Positions 7,739 to 15,254 of a DNA stretch of 34,061 bases are shown here, one piece after another. The position numbers were made by a program, and so were the translations under genes. Origin of the DNA: an uncultured Rubrobacteraceae bacterium (GTDB lineage: Bacteria > Actinomycetota > Rubrobacteria > Rubrobacterales > Rubrobacteraceae); NCBI GenBank assembly GCA_902806095.1, contig CADCVF010000045.1, positions 1 to 34,061 of the forward strand, given 5' to 3'. Below the pieces are notes generated by a model. It did not search any database. It was not told where the DNA came from and saw only the letters and a list, made by a program, of their open reading frames with translations. The first letter of the stretch is position 1. Each line of letters starts with the position of its first letter.

Positions 7739-8950
7739 TCACGGTCGGATAACCGTCCCGTCCAGACGCCTGACGGGAGGCCATCCCCCGTTTAGAGGAT
7801 CCTCGGGGAACGGGTACTTGGCCGCGAGAACGTCGTCTATATCCACGCCGAGCCCGGGCGAATCGGAGGGCCACATGTAACCGTCCCTGATCTCCGGGCA
7901 CCCTGGGAAGACCTCGCGGGTGCGCTCGTCGAAGACGTGCTGTTCCTGGACCCCGAAATTGTGGCACGCTAGGTCGAGTTGCAGATTCGCGGCGTGGCCT
8001 ACGGGGGAGAGGTCGCCAGGCCCGTGCCACGCCGTTCTCACGCCGAAGAACTCGCAGAGGGCCGCCAGTTTGCGGGCCATGCTCAGGCCGCCGATGTCCG
8101 AGATATGCACGCGGATGAAATCGATCAAACGCTCCCTGATGAGCGGCACGTACTCGGCCTGATTCACGAACAGCTCCCCCATGGCGATGGGCGTCGCGGT
8201 TCGCTGGCGCAGGAGCCGGAAGTACTCTGCGTCCTCGGGCGCGAACGGGTCCTCGAGGAAGAACAGGTGGTAGGGTTCGAGTTCACTGGCGAGGCCCACT
8301 GCCTGGATCGGCGGGACACGCTCGTGGACGTCGTGCAACAGCTCGACCTCGTCGCCCAAGGAGTCGCGCAGGCGTTCGAAGAGCTTCGGGATCAAACGGC
8401 AGTAGGGCGTGGGCTCCCATGGGTCACTTCCTAGTCCCAAAGGCTGCGGTCCTGGTGAGATCGTTGACCCGTACGTAGAGTAGCCTGGCACGGAGATCTG
8501 GCACCGCACGTACCGGTAACCCTCCTCCTTGTACCTTCGCGCCTCGTCCTCGACCTCGCTGATGTCGCGACCGGTGGCGTGGGCGTAGAGGGCGGCAGCG
8601 TGGCGGCACTTACCCCCGAGGAGCTGGTAGACAGGCATCCCGGCCCTTTTGCCCTTGATGTCCCACAGTGCCATGTCCACGCCGCCGAGGGCGTTGTTGA
8701 GGACGGGCCCGCCGCGCCAGTACGAGCTCACGTAGGCGGACTGGTAGACGTCCTCTATGTCGTCGGGGTCTCGTCCGACGAGGAAAGGCTTCAGGTATTC
8801 CTCGACGGCCGTGACTACGGCCAGCGGACGCTGGGTGAACGTCGCGCACCCGAGGCCGTAGAGGCCTGGCTCGTCGGTTTCGACCTTTACCACCACGAGT
8901 CTTATGCCCTCTGGCGCAGTGCAGATGGTCCTTACGTCGGAGATCTTCAA
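7739..8950 (-). CDS. Sugar-acid dehydratase, enolase superfamily (ManD type)
   Basis: A 403-residue member of the mannonate dehydratase subgroup, which makes 2-keto-3-deoxygluconate from D-mannonate or D-gluconate. Metal ligands fit D207, E233 and E259 (LLHDVHE, LEDP, MGELF). H209 and H309 (WHGPGD) are the candidate acid/base residues, and YAHATGRD near 122-129 is typical of the subgroup. The TTG start at 8950 overlaps the TGA of the upstream aldolase gene by 4 bases, so the pair is coupled. As third gene of the kdgK-aldolase-dehydratase operon it supplies the 2-keto-3-deoxy acid. ManD-subgroup enzymes differ in specificity, so D-mannonate, D-gluconate or a pentonate are all possible. From memory and unchecked, Pro after the His-Gly pair marks low-efficiency or broader members. 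Confidence 0.85.
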   Translation of the reverse strand: MKISDVRTICTAPEGIRLVVVKVETDEPGLYGLGCATFTQRPLAVVTAVEEYLKPFLVGRDPDDIEDVYQSAYVSSYWRGGPVLNNALGGVDMALWDIKGKRAGMPVYQLLGGKCRHAAALYAHATGRDISEVEDEARRYKEEGYRYVRCQISVPGYSTYGSTISPGPQPLGLGSDPWEPTPYCRLIPKLFERLRDSLGDEVELLHDVHERVPPIQAVGLASELEPYHLFFLEDPFAPEDAEYFRLLRQRTATPIAMGELFVNQAEYVPLIRERLIDFIRVHISDIGGLSMARKLAALCEFFGVRTAWHGPGDLSPVGHAANLQLDLACHNFGVQEQHVFDERTREVFPGCPEIRDGYMWPSDSPGLGVDIDDVLAAKYPFPEDPLNGGWPPVRRLDGTVIRP

Positions 8951-9816
8951 CTGCCGGCTCCCTGACTAACGGCCTGCAGCGCGGGGGTGGGATCGTAGTC
9001 CGTGGGGACTGGCACGAAGGGGGGCCTGACGGTTCCCATCCGCGCCCCGTGCCTCGCCTGCGCAAGCTTCTTGAGGACGGCGGCAGAGGCGTACTCTTTG
9101 GTCATCGTCCGCGCCTTCTGGAGCCTCTCGGAGAGGGCCGTGCCTCCGGCCTCGTCGCCTTCGCCGTGCTTTTCGTACAGTTCGAGCACCTCTTCGGGGA
9201 TAAAGTTGGCCAGGGCGGAGATAATGCCCTGGGGCCCCGTATCGAGCTTCCGCCACAGGTCGTCCTCAGTGCCTAGGAGCACGCCCTTGCCAGCTTCGAG
9301 AACGGCCTCGGCGTAGCCTTCCTCCCCGCCAGAGTCCTTGACGCCCCAGACGGGGAGTTCTCTCACGACCCGGTCGGGGACAGGGACGGCGTACTTGGGG
9401 ATGTGGTAGACGATGGCGCTATGGCCCGTAGCACCTAGCGCAGACTCGTAGAAGCGCACCATCCCTTCGGGCTCGACCGGCTTGAAGTAGTAGGGCGGCA
9501 GGACAAGCACGGCGGTAGCAGGATAGTCTTCCAGGGCGCGCAGCATCTCTACTGTCTCGGGCAGGTTGTTCTGCATGACGGCTGGGATGACCTGGATCGG
9601 CAACCCGCGCCCGAATAGCGCCTCGAGAATCCGCAGCTTCTCACCGAGCGTCACAGAAGGTCCCTCGCCGTTGGTACCGAAGGGCACGATGCCCCGCACG
9701 CCCATCTCGGCCAGCCAGGCGACGTGGTCCAGGTACGCCTCCTCATCGACCGCGAAGGAGCTGTCGTCCCTGAACGGCGTCACGTTGGCGACATAGACGC
9801 CTCCTATCTCTGGCAT
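8947..9816 (-). CDS. DHDPS-family aldolase, probably 2-keto-3-deoxygluconate aldolase
   Basis: A 289-residue class I aldolase of the dihydrodipicolinate synthase/N-acetylneuraminate lyase family. The carboxylate-binding loop is GTNGEGPS (47-54), the catalytic tyrosine Y137 lies in YHIPKY, and the Schiff-base lysine is K160 in GVKDSGG. The C-terminal RPPFVPVP resembles archaeal KD(P)G aldolases. It would cleave KDG (or KDPG) to pyruvate and glyceraldehyde (phosphate). The frame is open to 9894, but ATG 9816 has GGGAGG at correct spacing. The upstream extension only translates the AATTC repeat, so it is excluded. It sits between kdgK and the ManD-type dehydratase. Other family reactions, such as a dehydratase on ketodeoxy-glucarate, cannot be ruled out. 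Confidence 0.8.
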   Translation of the reverse strand: MPEIGGVYVANVTPFRDDSSFAVDEEAYLDHVAWLAEMGVRGIVPFGTNGEGPSVTLGEKLRILEALFGRGLPIQVIPAVMQNNLPETVEMLRALEDYPATAVLVLPPYYFKPVEPEGMVRFYESALGATGHSAIVYHIPKYAVPVPDRVVRELPVWGVKDSGGEEGYAEAVLEAGKGVLLGTEDDLWRKLDTGPQGIISALANFIPEEVLELYEKHGEGDEAGGTALSERLQKARTMTKEYASAAVLKKLAQARHGARMGTVRPPFVPVPTDYDPTPALQAVSQGAGS

Positions 9817-9836
9817 CCTTGTACCTCCCGTACTTT

Positions 9837-9921
9837 GAATTGGGAATTGAGAGTTAGGAATTTGGAACTGGTCCATCACCTTGCCCCTTCCCAATTCACA
9901 ATTCCAACTTCACAATTCTGT
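9837..9921. repeat. AATTC-type short repeats with an inverted pair
   Basis: This AT-rich spacer between kdgK and the aldolase gene holds many AATTC/GAATT words at about 7-9 base intervals. GAATTGGGAA (9837-9846) is perfectly complementary to TTCCCAATTC (9888-9897), so the transcript could fold into a hairpin within the operon. The composition differs sharply from the GC-rich surroundings. Confidence 0.55.
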
Positions 9922-9922
9922 A

Positions 9923-10873
9923 TCATCTTCCCAGAGATTTCTCATCACCGAGAAAGGCCCGCAACTCGTCCCTGTCGGGTAGGCCCTCGTAGTCCCCGAG
10001 GGTCGCGACGCTGAGGGCGCCCATCGCGTTGGCGATGCGCAGGGTCTCTTCGGCTGGCAGGTCCCACAGGTGGCCGGCTAGGTATCCTGCGGCGAAGGCA
10101 TCTCCTGCCCCCACGGGGTCGACTTCTGCGACCGTGAAAGCTGGGTGCTCCAGGACTTCGCCATCCACTAGGGCCAGGCTTCCCGAGCTGCCCGTCTTGA
10201 GAACCACCTCTTCAGGTCCTTTGCGCGCCAGCTCCCGCACCAGCATCTCGTCGTCGCTGCCCCAGAGCGCCCTCGCCTCCTCGTTCCCGGCGAAGAGCAG
10301 GTAGACGTCGGGTAGGATCTCCTCGACGAACTCTCGCGCCTCCTCCGGCCCCCACAGCTTCGAGCGGTAGTTGACGTCGAAGCTGACGCGCGCGCCAGAC
10401 GCGTTGGCTTCCCTGGCTGCCTGCAGGACAAAGGCGCGGCAGCCTTCCGAGAGGGCCGGCGTGATGCCCGTCAGGTGCACGAACTTCGCACCCCCCAGGT
10501 AGCCGGCGTCGAAGGCGTCTCTTTGCATCGTCGAGGCGGCAGACCCTAGACGATAGTAGTAGACCCGGACGTCGGAGCCTACCTGCTCCCGAAGGTACAG
10601 ACCGGTCGGTCGCTCCTTTATCCTGCGCACCTGTGATGTGTCCACCCCTTCGGCGCGGATGTGATCGAGCACCAGTTGGCCAGGCTCGTCGTCGCCGAGG
10701 TAGCCGGCCCATCCGGCGGAGAGACCGAGGCGGGAGAGGGCGATGGCGAGGTTCGACTCGGCGCCCCCGATCTTGAGCTCCAGGCCACCGGCGTGGCGCA
10801 GACGCCCTGGCCGCGGCGGAACACCGAGGACCATCGTCTCGCCTGCTGTGATCACGTCGAGGTTCCCTGTCAA
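9923..10873 (-). CDS. kdgK: PfkB-family sugar kinase, probably 2-keto-3-deoxygluconate kinase
   Basis: A 316-residue ribokinase-fold kinase. The N-terminal glycine pair is in GGAESNLAIALSRLG. The C-terminal signature DPVGAGDAFAAGYLAG (about 255-270) contains the catalytic aspartate and anion hole. It would phosphorylate KDG to KDPG with ATP. The TTG start has AGAGG six bases upstream. It is first in a three-gene minus-strand operon with the aldolase and ManD-type dehydratase. It diverges from the UlaG-like gene across a 101-base gap. A GATAAT at 10910-10915 on the minus strand is a possible -10 box without a clear -35. The name rests on context as much as sequence, since PfkB kinases have varied substrates. 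Confidence 0.75.
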   Translation of the reverse strand: MTGNLDVITAGETMVLGVPPRPGRLRHAGGLELKIGGAESNLAIALSRLGLSAGWAGYLGDDEPGQLVLDHIRAEGVDTSQVRRIKERPTGLYLREQVGSDVRVYYYRLGSAASTMQRDAFDAGYLGGAKFVHLTGITPALSEGCRAFVLQAAREANASGARVSFDVNYRSKLWGPEEAREFVEEILPDVYLLFAGNEEARALWGSDDEMLVRELARKGPEEVVLKTGSSGSLALVDGEVLEHPAFTVAEVDPVGAGDAFAAGYLAGHLWDLPAEETLRIANAMGALSVATLGDYEGLPDRDELRAFLGDEKSLGR

Positions 10874-10974
10874 CTGTGGCCTCTGCTTCGCCTCTACTCT
10901 TGCCCTGGCATTATCTTACCTGGAGTGCGACTCTGCTTGTGCTAATCTGGTCGCCATCAATTCGATAAGGGGAG

Positions 10975-11811
10975 GTGGTCGGCATCGACCTGATCGGCAG
11001 GATCGACGCGATGGAGGTAGGAGAACAGTCGCTAGCCTTCTGGGGACTCGGGCAGGTGGGTGTGGCGATCAAAGGTCCGACCGGCGTCCTGTACGTCGAC
11101 CCTTACCTCACGGATTCCGACGGCGAAGGCGGCAGTCTGCCGCGCACTTACCCTCCCCCACTCGCCCCCGCCGAGGCCACCAACGCCTCGGCCACTCTGT
11201 TGACTCACGTCCACATCGATCACACAGATCCCGACACAGTGCTGCCGCTCTCAGAGGCCTCGCCCGATGCACGCTTCGTCGCGCCTTTCACCAGCAGCGA
11301 CACGCTGGTCGAGGCGGGGCTGGACGGGGCTCGCATCGTCGTGCCCGAGGTCGGGGAGCCGGTGGAAGTCGCCGGGTCCAGGGTAACGGCCGTCCCTTCG
11401 TCCCACACGGAGTTGGAGCACGACCCCGAGCGTGGCTACCCTTATCTTGGGTACGTGATCGAGTGGAACGGAGTTGTCGTCTACCACGCCGGCGACACCG
11501 TAGTCTACGACGGCCTGATCGAAACCCTCTCAGCCTGGGACATAGACGTCGCCTTCGTGCCTATAAACGGCCGCGACTACTTCAGGACAGAGAGGGGTCT
11601 TATTGGCAACACTGATTTCCGCGAGGCCGCGGAGCTCACCGAGACGCTCGAGATCGGTCTGATCGTACCCACGCACTACGATCTGATCGAAGGCAACACG
11701 GTCGACCCGGGACACTTCGTCAGTCACCTCTACGGCCTGAACCCGATGCGCCCACACAAGCTGCTCCGTCCCGGCGAACTACTCTACTTCGTCAAAGATC
11801 CAGACGTCTAG
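10975..11811 (+). CDS. UlaG-like metallo-beta-lactamase-fold hydrolase (candidate lactonase)
   Basis: A 278-residue MBL-fold protein. The metal-binding motif is LTHVHIDHTD (HxHxDH), further ligands are in PSSHTE and YHAGDT, and the late histidine is in VPTHYD. Features such as GNTDFREAAELTETLEIGLIVPTHYDL resemble UlaG, the L-ascorbate-6-phosphate lactonase. In this cluster a sugar-acid lactonase role is attractive: sugar dehydrogenases yield aldonolactones that must open before dehydration. The GTG start at 10975 overlaps the strong SD GGGGAGG. The ATG at 11011, which begins right at the domain, is a serious alternative. It diverges from kdgK and heads the plus-strand sugar-acid run. Substrate is inference. 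Confidence 0.7.
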   Translation: MVGIDLIGRIDAMEVGEQSLAFWGLGQVGVAIKGPTGVLYVDPYLTDSDGEGGSLPRTYPPPLAPAEATNASATLLTHVHIDHTDPDTVLPLSEASPDARFVAPFTSSDTLVEAGLDGARIVVPEVGEPVEVAGSRVTAVPSSHTELEHDPERGYPYLGYVIEWNGVVVYHAGDTVVYDGLIETLSAWDIDVAFVPINGRDYFRTERGLIGNTDFREAAELTETLEIGLIVPTHYDLIEGNTVDPGHFVSHLYGLNPMRPHKLLRPGELLYFVKDPDV

Positions 11812-11886
11812 AGGGTTACGTACGGCTCGGGGCGACGCTCCCTACGCCAACCACCCCCAAAGCCTAGCGCAACGGAGCCCCGATCA

Positions 11887-11905
11887 TGATAGCTTGTACG
11901 TATCA
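11887..11905. promoter_or_regulatory. Candidate operator TGATA-N9-TATCA upstream of the keto-deoxy-pentonate dehydratase
   Basis: Perfect 5-base arms at 11887-11891 and 11901-11905, with a self-complementary ATCATGAT at 11883-11890 overlapping the left arm. It lies 20-40 bases before the ATG at 11926, where a repressor could block transcription. No matching site was found elsewhere in the window. Confidence 0.3.
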
Positions 11906-11925
11906 AGGAAGGAGGCCCCGATACC

Positions 11926-12738
11926 ATGTACCTCTCCCGCCACAGGGCCGCAGGAGGCGCCCGCTGGGCGTTGGACGGACACTATCTCCCACAGGACTTT
12001 ACGCTGGAGCGGCTGCTCGAAGTTCATGCCACCGACGTTCGAGGCTTCCTCGAAGGGCAGGCTCTAGGGGAGGCGGCTGGAGACCCTTCCCTGCCTCCTG
12101 TGGAGCCGGGACACGAGGTCTGGGCTAGCGGGGTGACATATCTGCGCAGCAGGGAGGCCCGCGAGCTGGAGTCGACGGACGCCGACGCGTACGAGAGGGT
12201 CTACGACGCCGAGCGGCCCGAGCTCTTCTTCAAGGCTCTGGGGTGGCGGGTCATTGGCCACGGGGACAGGGTACGCGTCCGCCAGGACAGCCGTTGGAAC
12301 GTGCCCGAGCCCGAGCTGGTTGTGGTCGTCAACAGCGGGATGGAGGTCGTCGGCTACACCGCTGGCAACGACGTCTCCTCACGGGACATAGAGGGTGAGA
12401 ACCCGCTGTATCTCCCGCAGGCAAAAGTCTACGACGGCTCTTGCTCTCTAGGGCCAGGAATCGTTCTCTCGGACCCTGAGGCGATGCGGGAGCTCCGTAT
12501 CACCATGAGCATCAGGCGCGGTGATGCCCTCGTCTTCGAGGACGAGATAGATATGTCGCAGATGAAGCGCCTCCCCGAGGAGCTTGCGGCCTATCTGGGC
12601 AAGGAGCTCGACTTCCCCGGCGGGGCCTTCCTGATGACCGGAACGGGCATCGTACCAGGAGACGATTTCACGCTAGAGTCAGGAGATCTGGTCCGGATCT
12701 CGGTCGGAGATCTCGTCCTTGAGAACGAGGTAGCTTAG
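11926..12738 (+). CDS. 2-keto-3-deoxy-pentonate (arabinonate/xylonate) dehydratase, FAH fold
   Basis: A 270-residue fumarylacetoacetate-hydrolase-family protein. The metal-binding pattern is NVPEPE (E128, E130) followed 19 residues later by D149 in AGNDVSSRD. This is the spacing I recall for Sulfolobus 2-keto-3-deoxy-D-arabinonate dehydratase. Other matching blocks are ELFFKA near residue 100 and LYLPQAKVYDGSCSLGP near 161-177. The reaction removes water from a 2-keto-3-deoxy-pentonate to give 2,5-dioxopentanoate. The next gene encodes an aldehyde dehydrogenase suited to that product. SD GGAAGGAGG lies about 10 bases before the ATG. It follows the UlaG-like gene after 114 bases, so it may have its own promoter. 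Confidence 0.8.
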   Translation: MYLSRHRAAGGARWALDGHYLPQDFTLERLLEVHATDVRGFLEGQALGEAAGDPSLPPVEPGHEVWASGVTYLRSREARELESTDADAYERVYDAERPELFFKALGWRVIGHGDRVRVRQDSRWNVPEPELVVVVNSGMEVVGYTAGNDVSSRDIEGENPLYLPQAKVYDGSCSLGPGIVLSDPEAMRELRITMSIRRGDALVFEDEIDMSQMKRLPEELAAYLGKELDFPGGAFLMTGTGIVPGDDFTLESGDLVRISVGDLVLENEVA

Positions 12739-12804
12739 GGCGGCTCATAGAATGGGCGAGGATTGGGTAGAGAAGGAACAGGCATTTTATCCAGGAGGAA
12801 GATC

Positions 12805-14253
12805 TTGATCGAATCACAGATAGAATCCATGAACTTCATCGACGGTGAGTGGGTCCCCGCTGACTCTGGCGAGACCTCGGAGATAGTGAACCCATCGAAC
12901 CCCTCCGAGGTACTCGGGACCACCCCCAAATCGGACAAGGCGGAGACGGAGCGGGCGATACAGGCCGCTGCTGAAGCCCTGCCCGATTGGAAGGACACGC
13001 TGCCCGCCGCCCGCGGGGCCATCTTGATGGAGGCGGCGAACATTATCGAGTCGCGCGAGGACGATCTGGCGCGGCTCATGGCGCTAGAAGCCGGCAAGCC
13101 GATGAAGGAAGCCCGCATGGAGGTGGGACGCGCGGCGAGCATCTTCCGCTACTATGGCTCCGAGGGCTGGCGCATGCCAGACATAGCCCCGCCCTCCGCG
13201 CGGCCAGGCGTGACCCACACTTCCATGAGGGAGCCCCTCGGGGTAGTCGGCCTCATCACGCCGTGGAACTTCCCGCTGGCGATACCGTCGTGGAAGACGG
13301 CGCCGGCCCTGATCTGCGGCAACACCATCGTGATGAAGCCCGCTGGCAACGCCTCCCTGAACGCAGCAGCTCTCGTCCGGATTCTCGCTGAGGCAGGCCT
13401 ACCAGACGGGGTCCTGAACATGGTGACCGGCCCCGGCGGAGCGGTCGGGGATGCGCTCGTTACCGACCCGCGCGTCAAGGGCATCTCGTTCACGGGCTCG
13501 ACGAGCGTGGGCCTCGGTATACAAGGTCGGGCCACAGGTAAGAAGGTCCAGCTCGAGATGGGCGGCAAGAACCCGTACGTCGTGATGGAGGACGCCGACC
13601 TCTCCGACGCGGCGGCCAAGGTCTCCTTCGGCGCCTTCGGCTACGCCGGCGAGAAGTGCACGGCCTCGAGCCGGGCCATCGTCGTCGAGGAGGTCTACGA
13701 CGCCTTTCTCGAAGAGCTCAAGAGTGCGACCGAGGCCATGAAGGTCGGAGACCCGCTTGAAGAGGATACGGACATAGGACCCGTCGTCAACAAGAGCCAG
13801 TACGACAGTATTCTCGAAGCCCTGGAGACGGCCAAAAACGAAGGGCGTGTCGTCCTGGAGGGCGGCGCCACGGGCTCCGAGGACGAAGGTTACTACATCG
13901 CCCCTGCCATCGTCGCCGACGTGGACAACAGCTCGGAGACCGCACAGGAGGAGATCTTCGGTCCCGTCCTCGCCGTCATAAGGGCCAGCGACTTCGACGA
14001 TGCCGTCGGGCTCGCCAACGACACCCGCTACGGGCTAACCGCAGGGATAGCGACGAAGTCTCTGCGCTACGCCTACGAGTTCAGCGCCCGCTCGGAGACA
14101 GGCCTCGTGAACGTCAACCTGCCTACCGCGGGCCTCGAGTTCCAGGTGCCTTTCGGCGGCAACAAGGAGTCGGGCGTCGGCGGGCGGGAGCAGGGTCCGG
14201 CGGCCCTGGACTTCTACTCCGCATGGAAGACCGTCTCCATGATGCCGCTTTAG
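12805..14253 (+). CDS. Aldehyde dehydrogenase, probably alpha-ketoglutaric semialdehyde dehydrogenase
   Basis: A 482-residue NAD(P)-dependent ALDH. N155 lies in TPWNFP, the general base E251 in ELEMGGKNP-type context (LEMGGK), and the nucleophile C285 in GEKCTASSR. EEIFGPVL follows near the C-terminus. Placed directly after the keto-deoxy-pentonate dehydratase, it probably oxidises 2,5-dioxopentanoate to 2-oxoglutarate, the last step of the Weimberg route. The TTG at 12805 is chosen because AGGAGG lies six bases upstream. The frame extends to 12763, and an ATG at 12829 is also possible. Succinate semialdehyde or other aldehydes are alternative substrates. Confidence 0.8.
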   Translation: MIESQIESMNFIDGEWVPADSGETSEIVNPSNPSEVLGTTPKSDKAETERAIQAAAEALPDWKDTLPAARGAILMEAANIIESREDDLARLMALEAGKPMKEARMEVGRAASIFRYYGSEGWRMPDIAPPSARPGVTHTSMREPLGVVGLITPWNFPLAIPSWKTAPALICGNTIVMKPAGNASLNAAALVRILAEAGLPDGVLNMVTGPGGAVGDALVTDPRVKGISFTGSTSVGLGIQGRATGKKVQLEMGGKNPYVVMEDADLSDAAAKVSFGAFGYAGEKCTASSRAIVVEEVYDAFLEELKSATEAMKVGDPLEEDTDIGPVVNKSQYDSILEALETAKNEGRVVLEGGATGSEDEGYYIAPAIVADVDNSSETAQEEIFGPVLAVIRASDFDDAVGLANDTRYGLTAGIATKSLRYAYEFSARSETGLVNVNLPTAGLEFQVPFGGNKESGVGGREQGPAALDFYSAWKTVSMMPL

Positions 14254-14264
14254 GGGGCGTCAGC

Positions 14265-14708
14265 GTGCGGGCGAGAGGGTTCACCCACGTCAGCGTCAGC
14301 GCCACCGATCTGGAGGAGTCGGTCCGCTTCTACAGGGACTTCTTCGGGATGGAAGAAATCCCCTCGCCCGACTTCTCAGGTCCCGTGCGCTGGCTGCGGG
14401 TGGGTGATCTGCAACTCCACCTCTTCCTGGACGAAGACCCTGCGCCGGCCAGGCATCACTTCGCGCTCGACGTGGACGACTTCGAGGCCGCGTACGAGAG
14501 GGCTGAGGAGCTTGGCGTGAGAGACGAGGGAAGCTACTCGACCGTCAGGGAGTTGCCCGACGGAGCCGTCCAGATGTACCTGCGTGACCCTGCGGGTAAC
14601 CTTGTCGAGGTCAACTGGCCCGACGTTAAGACGCTCGACCGGGAGGTCATACCGGAGATCCAGAAGATCGGCGGCGATCCCGACGCTGTCCTCTACCTCA
14701 GGCGGTAG
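14265..14708 (+). CDS. Glyoxalase/bleomycin-resistance (VOC) family protein
   Basis: A 147-residue vicinal-oxygen-chelate protein with two beta-alpha-beta-beta-beta modules. Likely metal ligands are the His in FTHVSVSATD, the His in ARHHFALDV and the Glu in NLVEVNWPD. The first module contains the family hallmark SVRFYRDFFGMEE. GTG 14265 has AGGGGG exactly seven bases upstream. The frame also runs back into the ALDH end, but that start lacks an SD. It lies 11 bases after the ALDH and is clearly co-transcribed. It could isomerise, detoxify or cleave an intermediate of the sugar-acid pathway; nothing in the sequence fixes which. Confidence 0.75.
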   Translation: MRARGFTHVSVSATDLEESVRFYRDFFGMEEIPSPDFSGPVRWLRVGDLQLHLFLDEDPAPARHHFALDVDDFEAAYERAEELGVRDEGSYSTVRELPDGAVQMYLRDPAGNLVEVNWPDVKTLDREVIPEIQKIGGDPDAVLYLRR

Positions 14709-14768
14709 CCAGGAGCGTATCGAGCCCTGTCCGGTAGGACGCTACGCCACAAAGTGAAGGAGAGATCC

Positions 14769-15254
14769 ATGACCCAGGAGCAGACGGAGCGGATCATCGA
14801 AGATCTTGGCCTCCCCGATCAGGCCATACAGGGCGACGAGTTGCCCTGGGTGCCGCAGGGAGAGAGGGTCTGGTTCAAGCCCTTGAGGTTCGACCTTGCG
14901 ACGGGGCGTTGGATCAACATCCTCAAGGTCGAGGGCTCGGGCAGGGTCAACCGCCACCGCCACACTGGCGGGCAGGTAATGGGCTTCTGCATGAAAGGCT
15001 CCTGGCACTATCTGGAGCGCGACTGGGTCGCGAGGCCTGGCACGCTCGTCTACGAGCCGCCGGGCGACATCCACACGCTCGTCGTAGACGAGGGCGTCGA
15101 GGAGATGCAGACACTCTTCATCCTCGAAGGGACGGTCCAGTACATAGACGACAACGACGACCTGATCTACCAGGACGACGTCTTCTCCAAGCTGGAGCGC
15201 TACCTGAGGTTCTGCGAGGAGCAAGGCATCGAACCCCAGGACCTACGCTACTAA
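14769..15254 (+). CDS. Single-domain cupin (ChrR / dihydroxyacetophenone dioxygenase-like)
   Basis: A 161-residue cupin. Motif 1 is NRHRHTGGQVMGF: the HxH pair is kept but the usual Glu is Gln. Motif 2 is YEPPGDIHTLV with the third His. One metal site with three His and a Gln is therefore expected. ATG 14769 has AAGGAGAGA at good spacing, so the GTG at 14754 is not used. The stop overlaps the kduD start (TAATG), which makes the two translationally coupled. Coupling to KduD suggests a role in handling deoxy-keto uronates, as the small cupin KdgF does for unsaturated uronates. This is a hypothesis only; database-style naming would be a dioxygenase. Confidence 0.7.
   Translation: MTQEQTERIIEDLGLPDQAIQGDELPWVPQGERVWFKPLRFDLATGRWINILKVEGSGRVNRHRHTGGQVMGFCMKGSWHYLERDWVARPGTLVYEPPGDIHTLVVDEGVEEMQTLFILEGTVQYIDDNDDLIYQDDVFSKLERYLRFCEEQGIEPQDLRY

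Noticed and set aside
9817-9894. N-terminal extension of the KDG aldolase
   Set aside because: The extra residues (QIPNSQFPIQ) only translate the AATTC repeat; ATG 9816 has a proper SD and family-like start.
10743-11615. 290-residue plus-strand frame overlapping kdgK and the UlaG-like gene
   Set aside because: It crosses a divergent intergenic region and is out of frame with two well-supported genes; low-complexity Arg-rich sequence.
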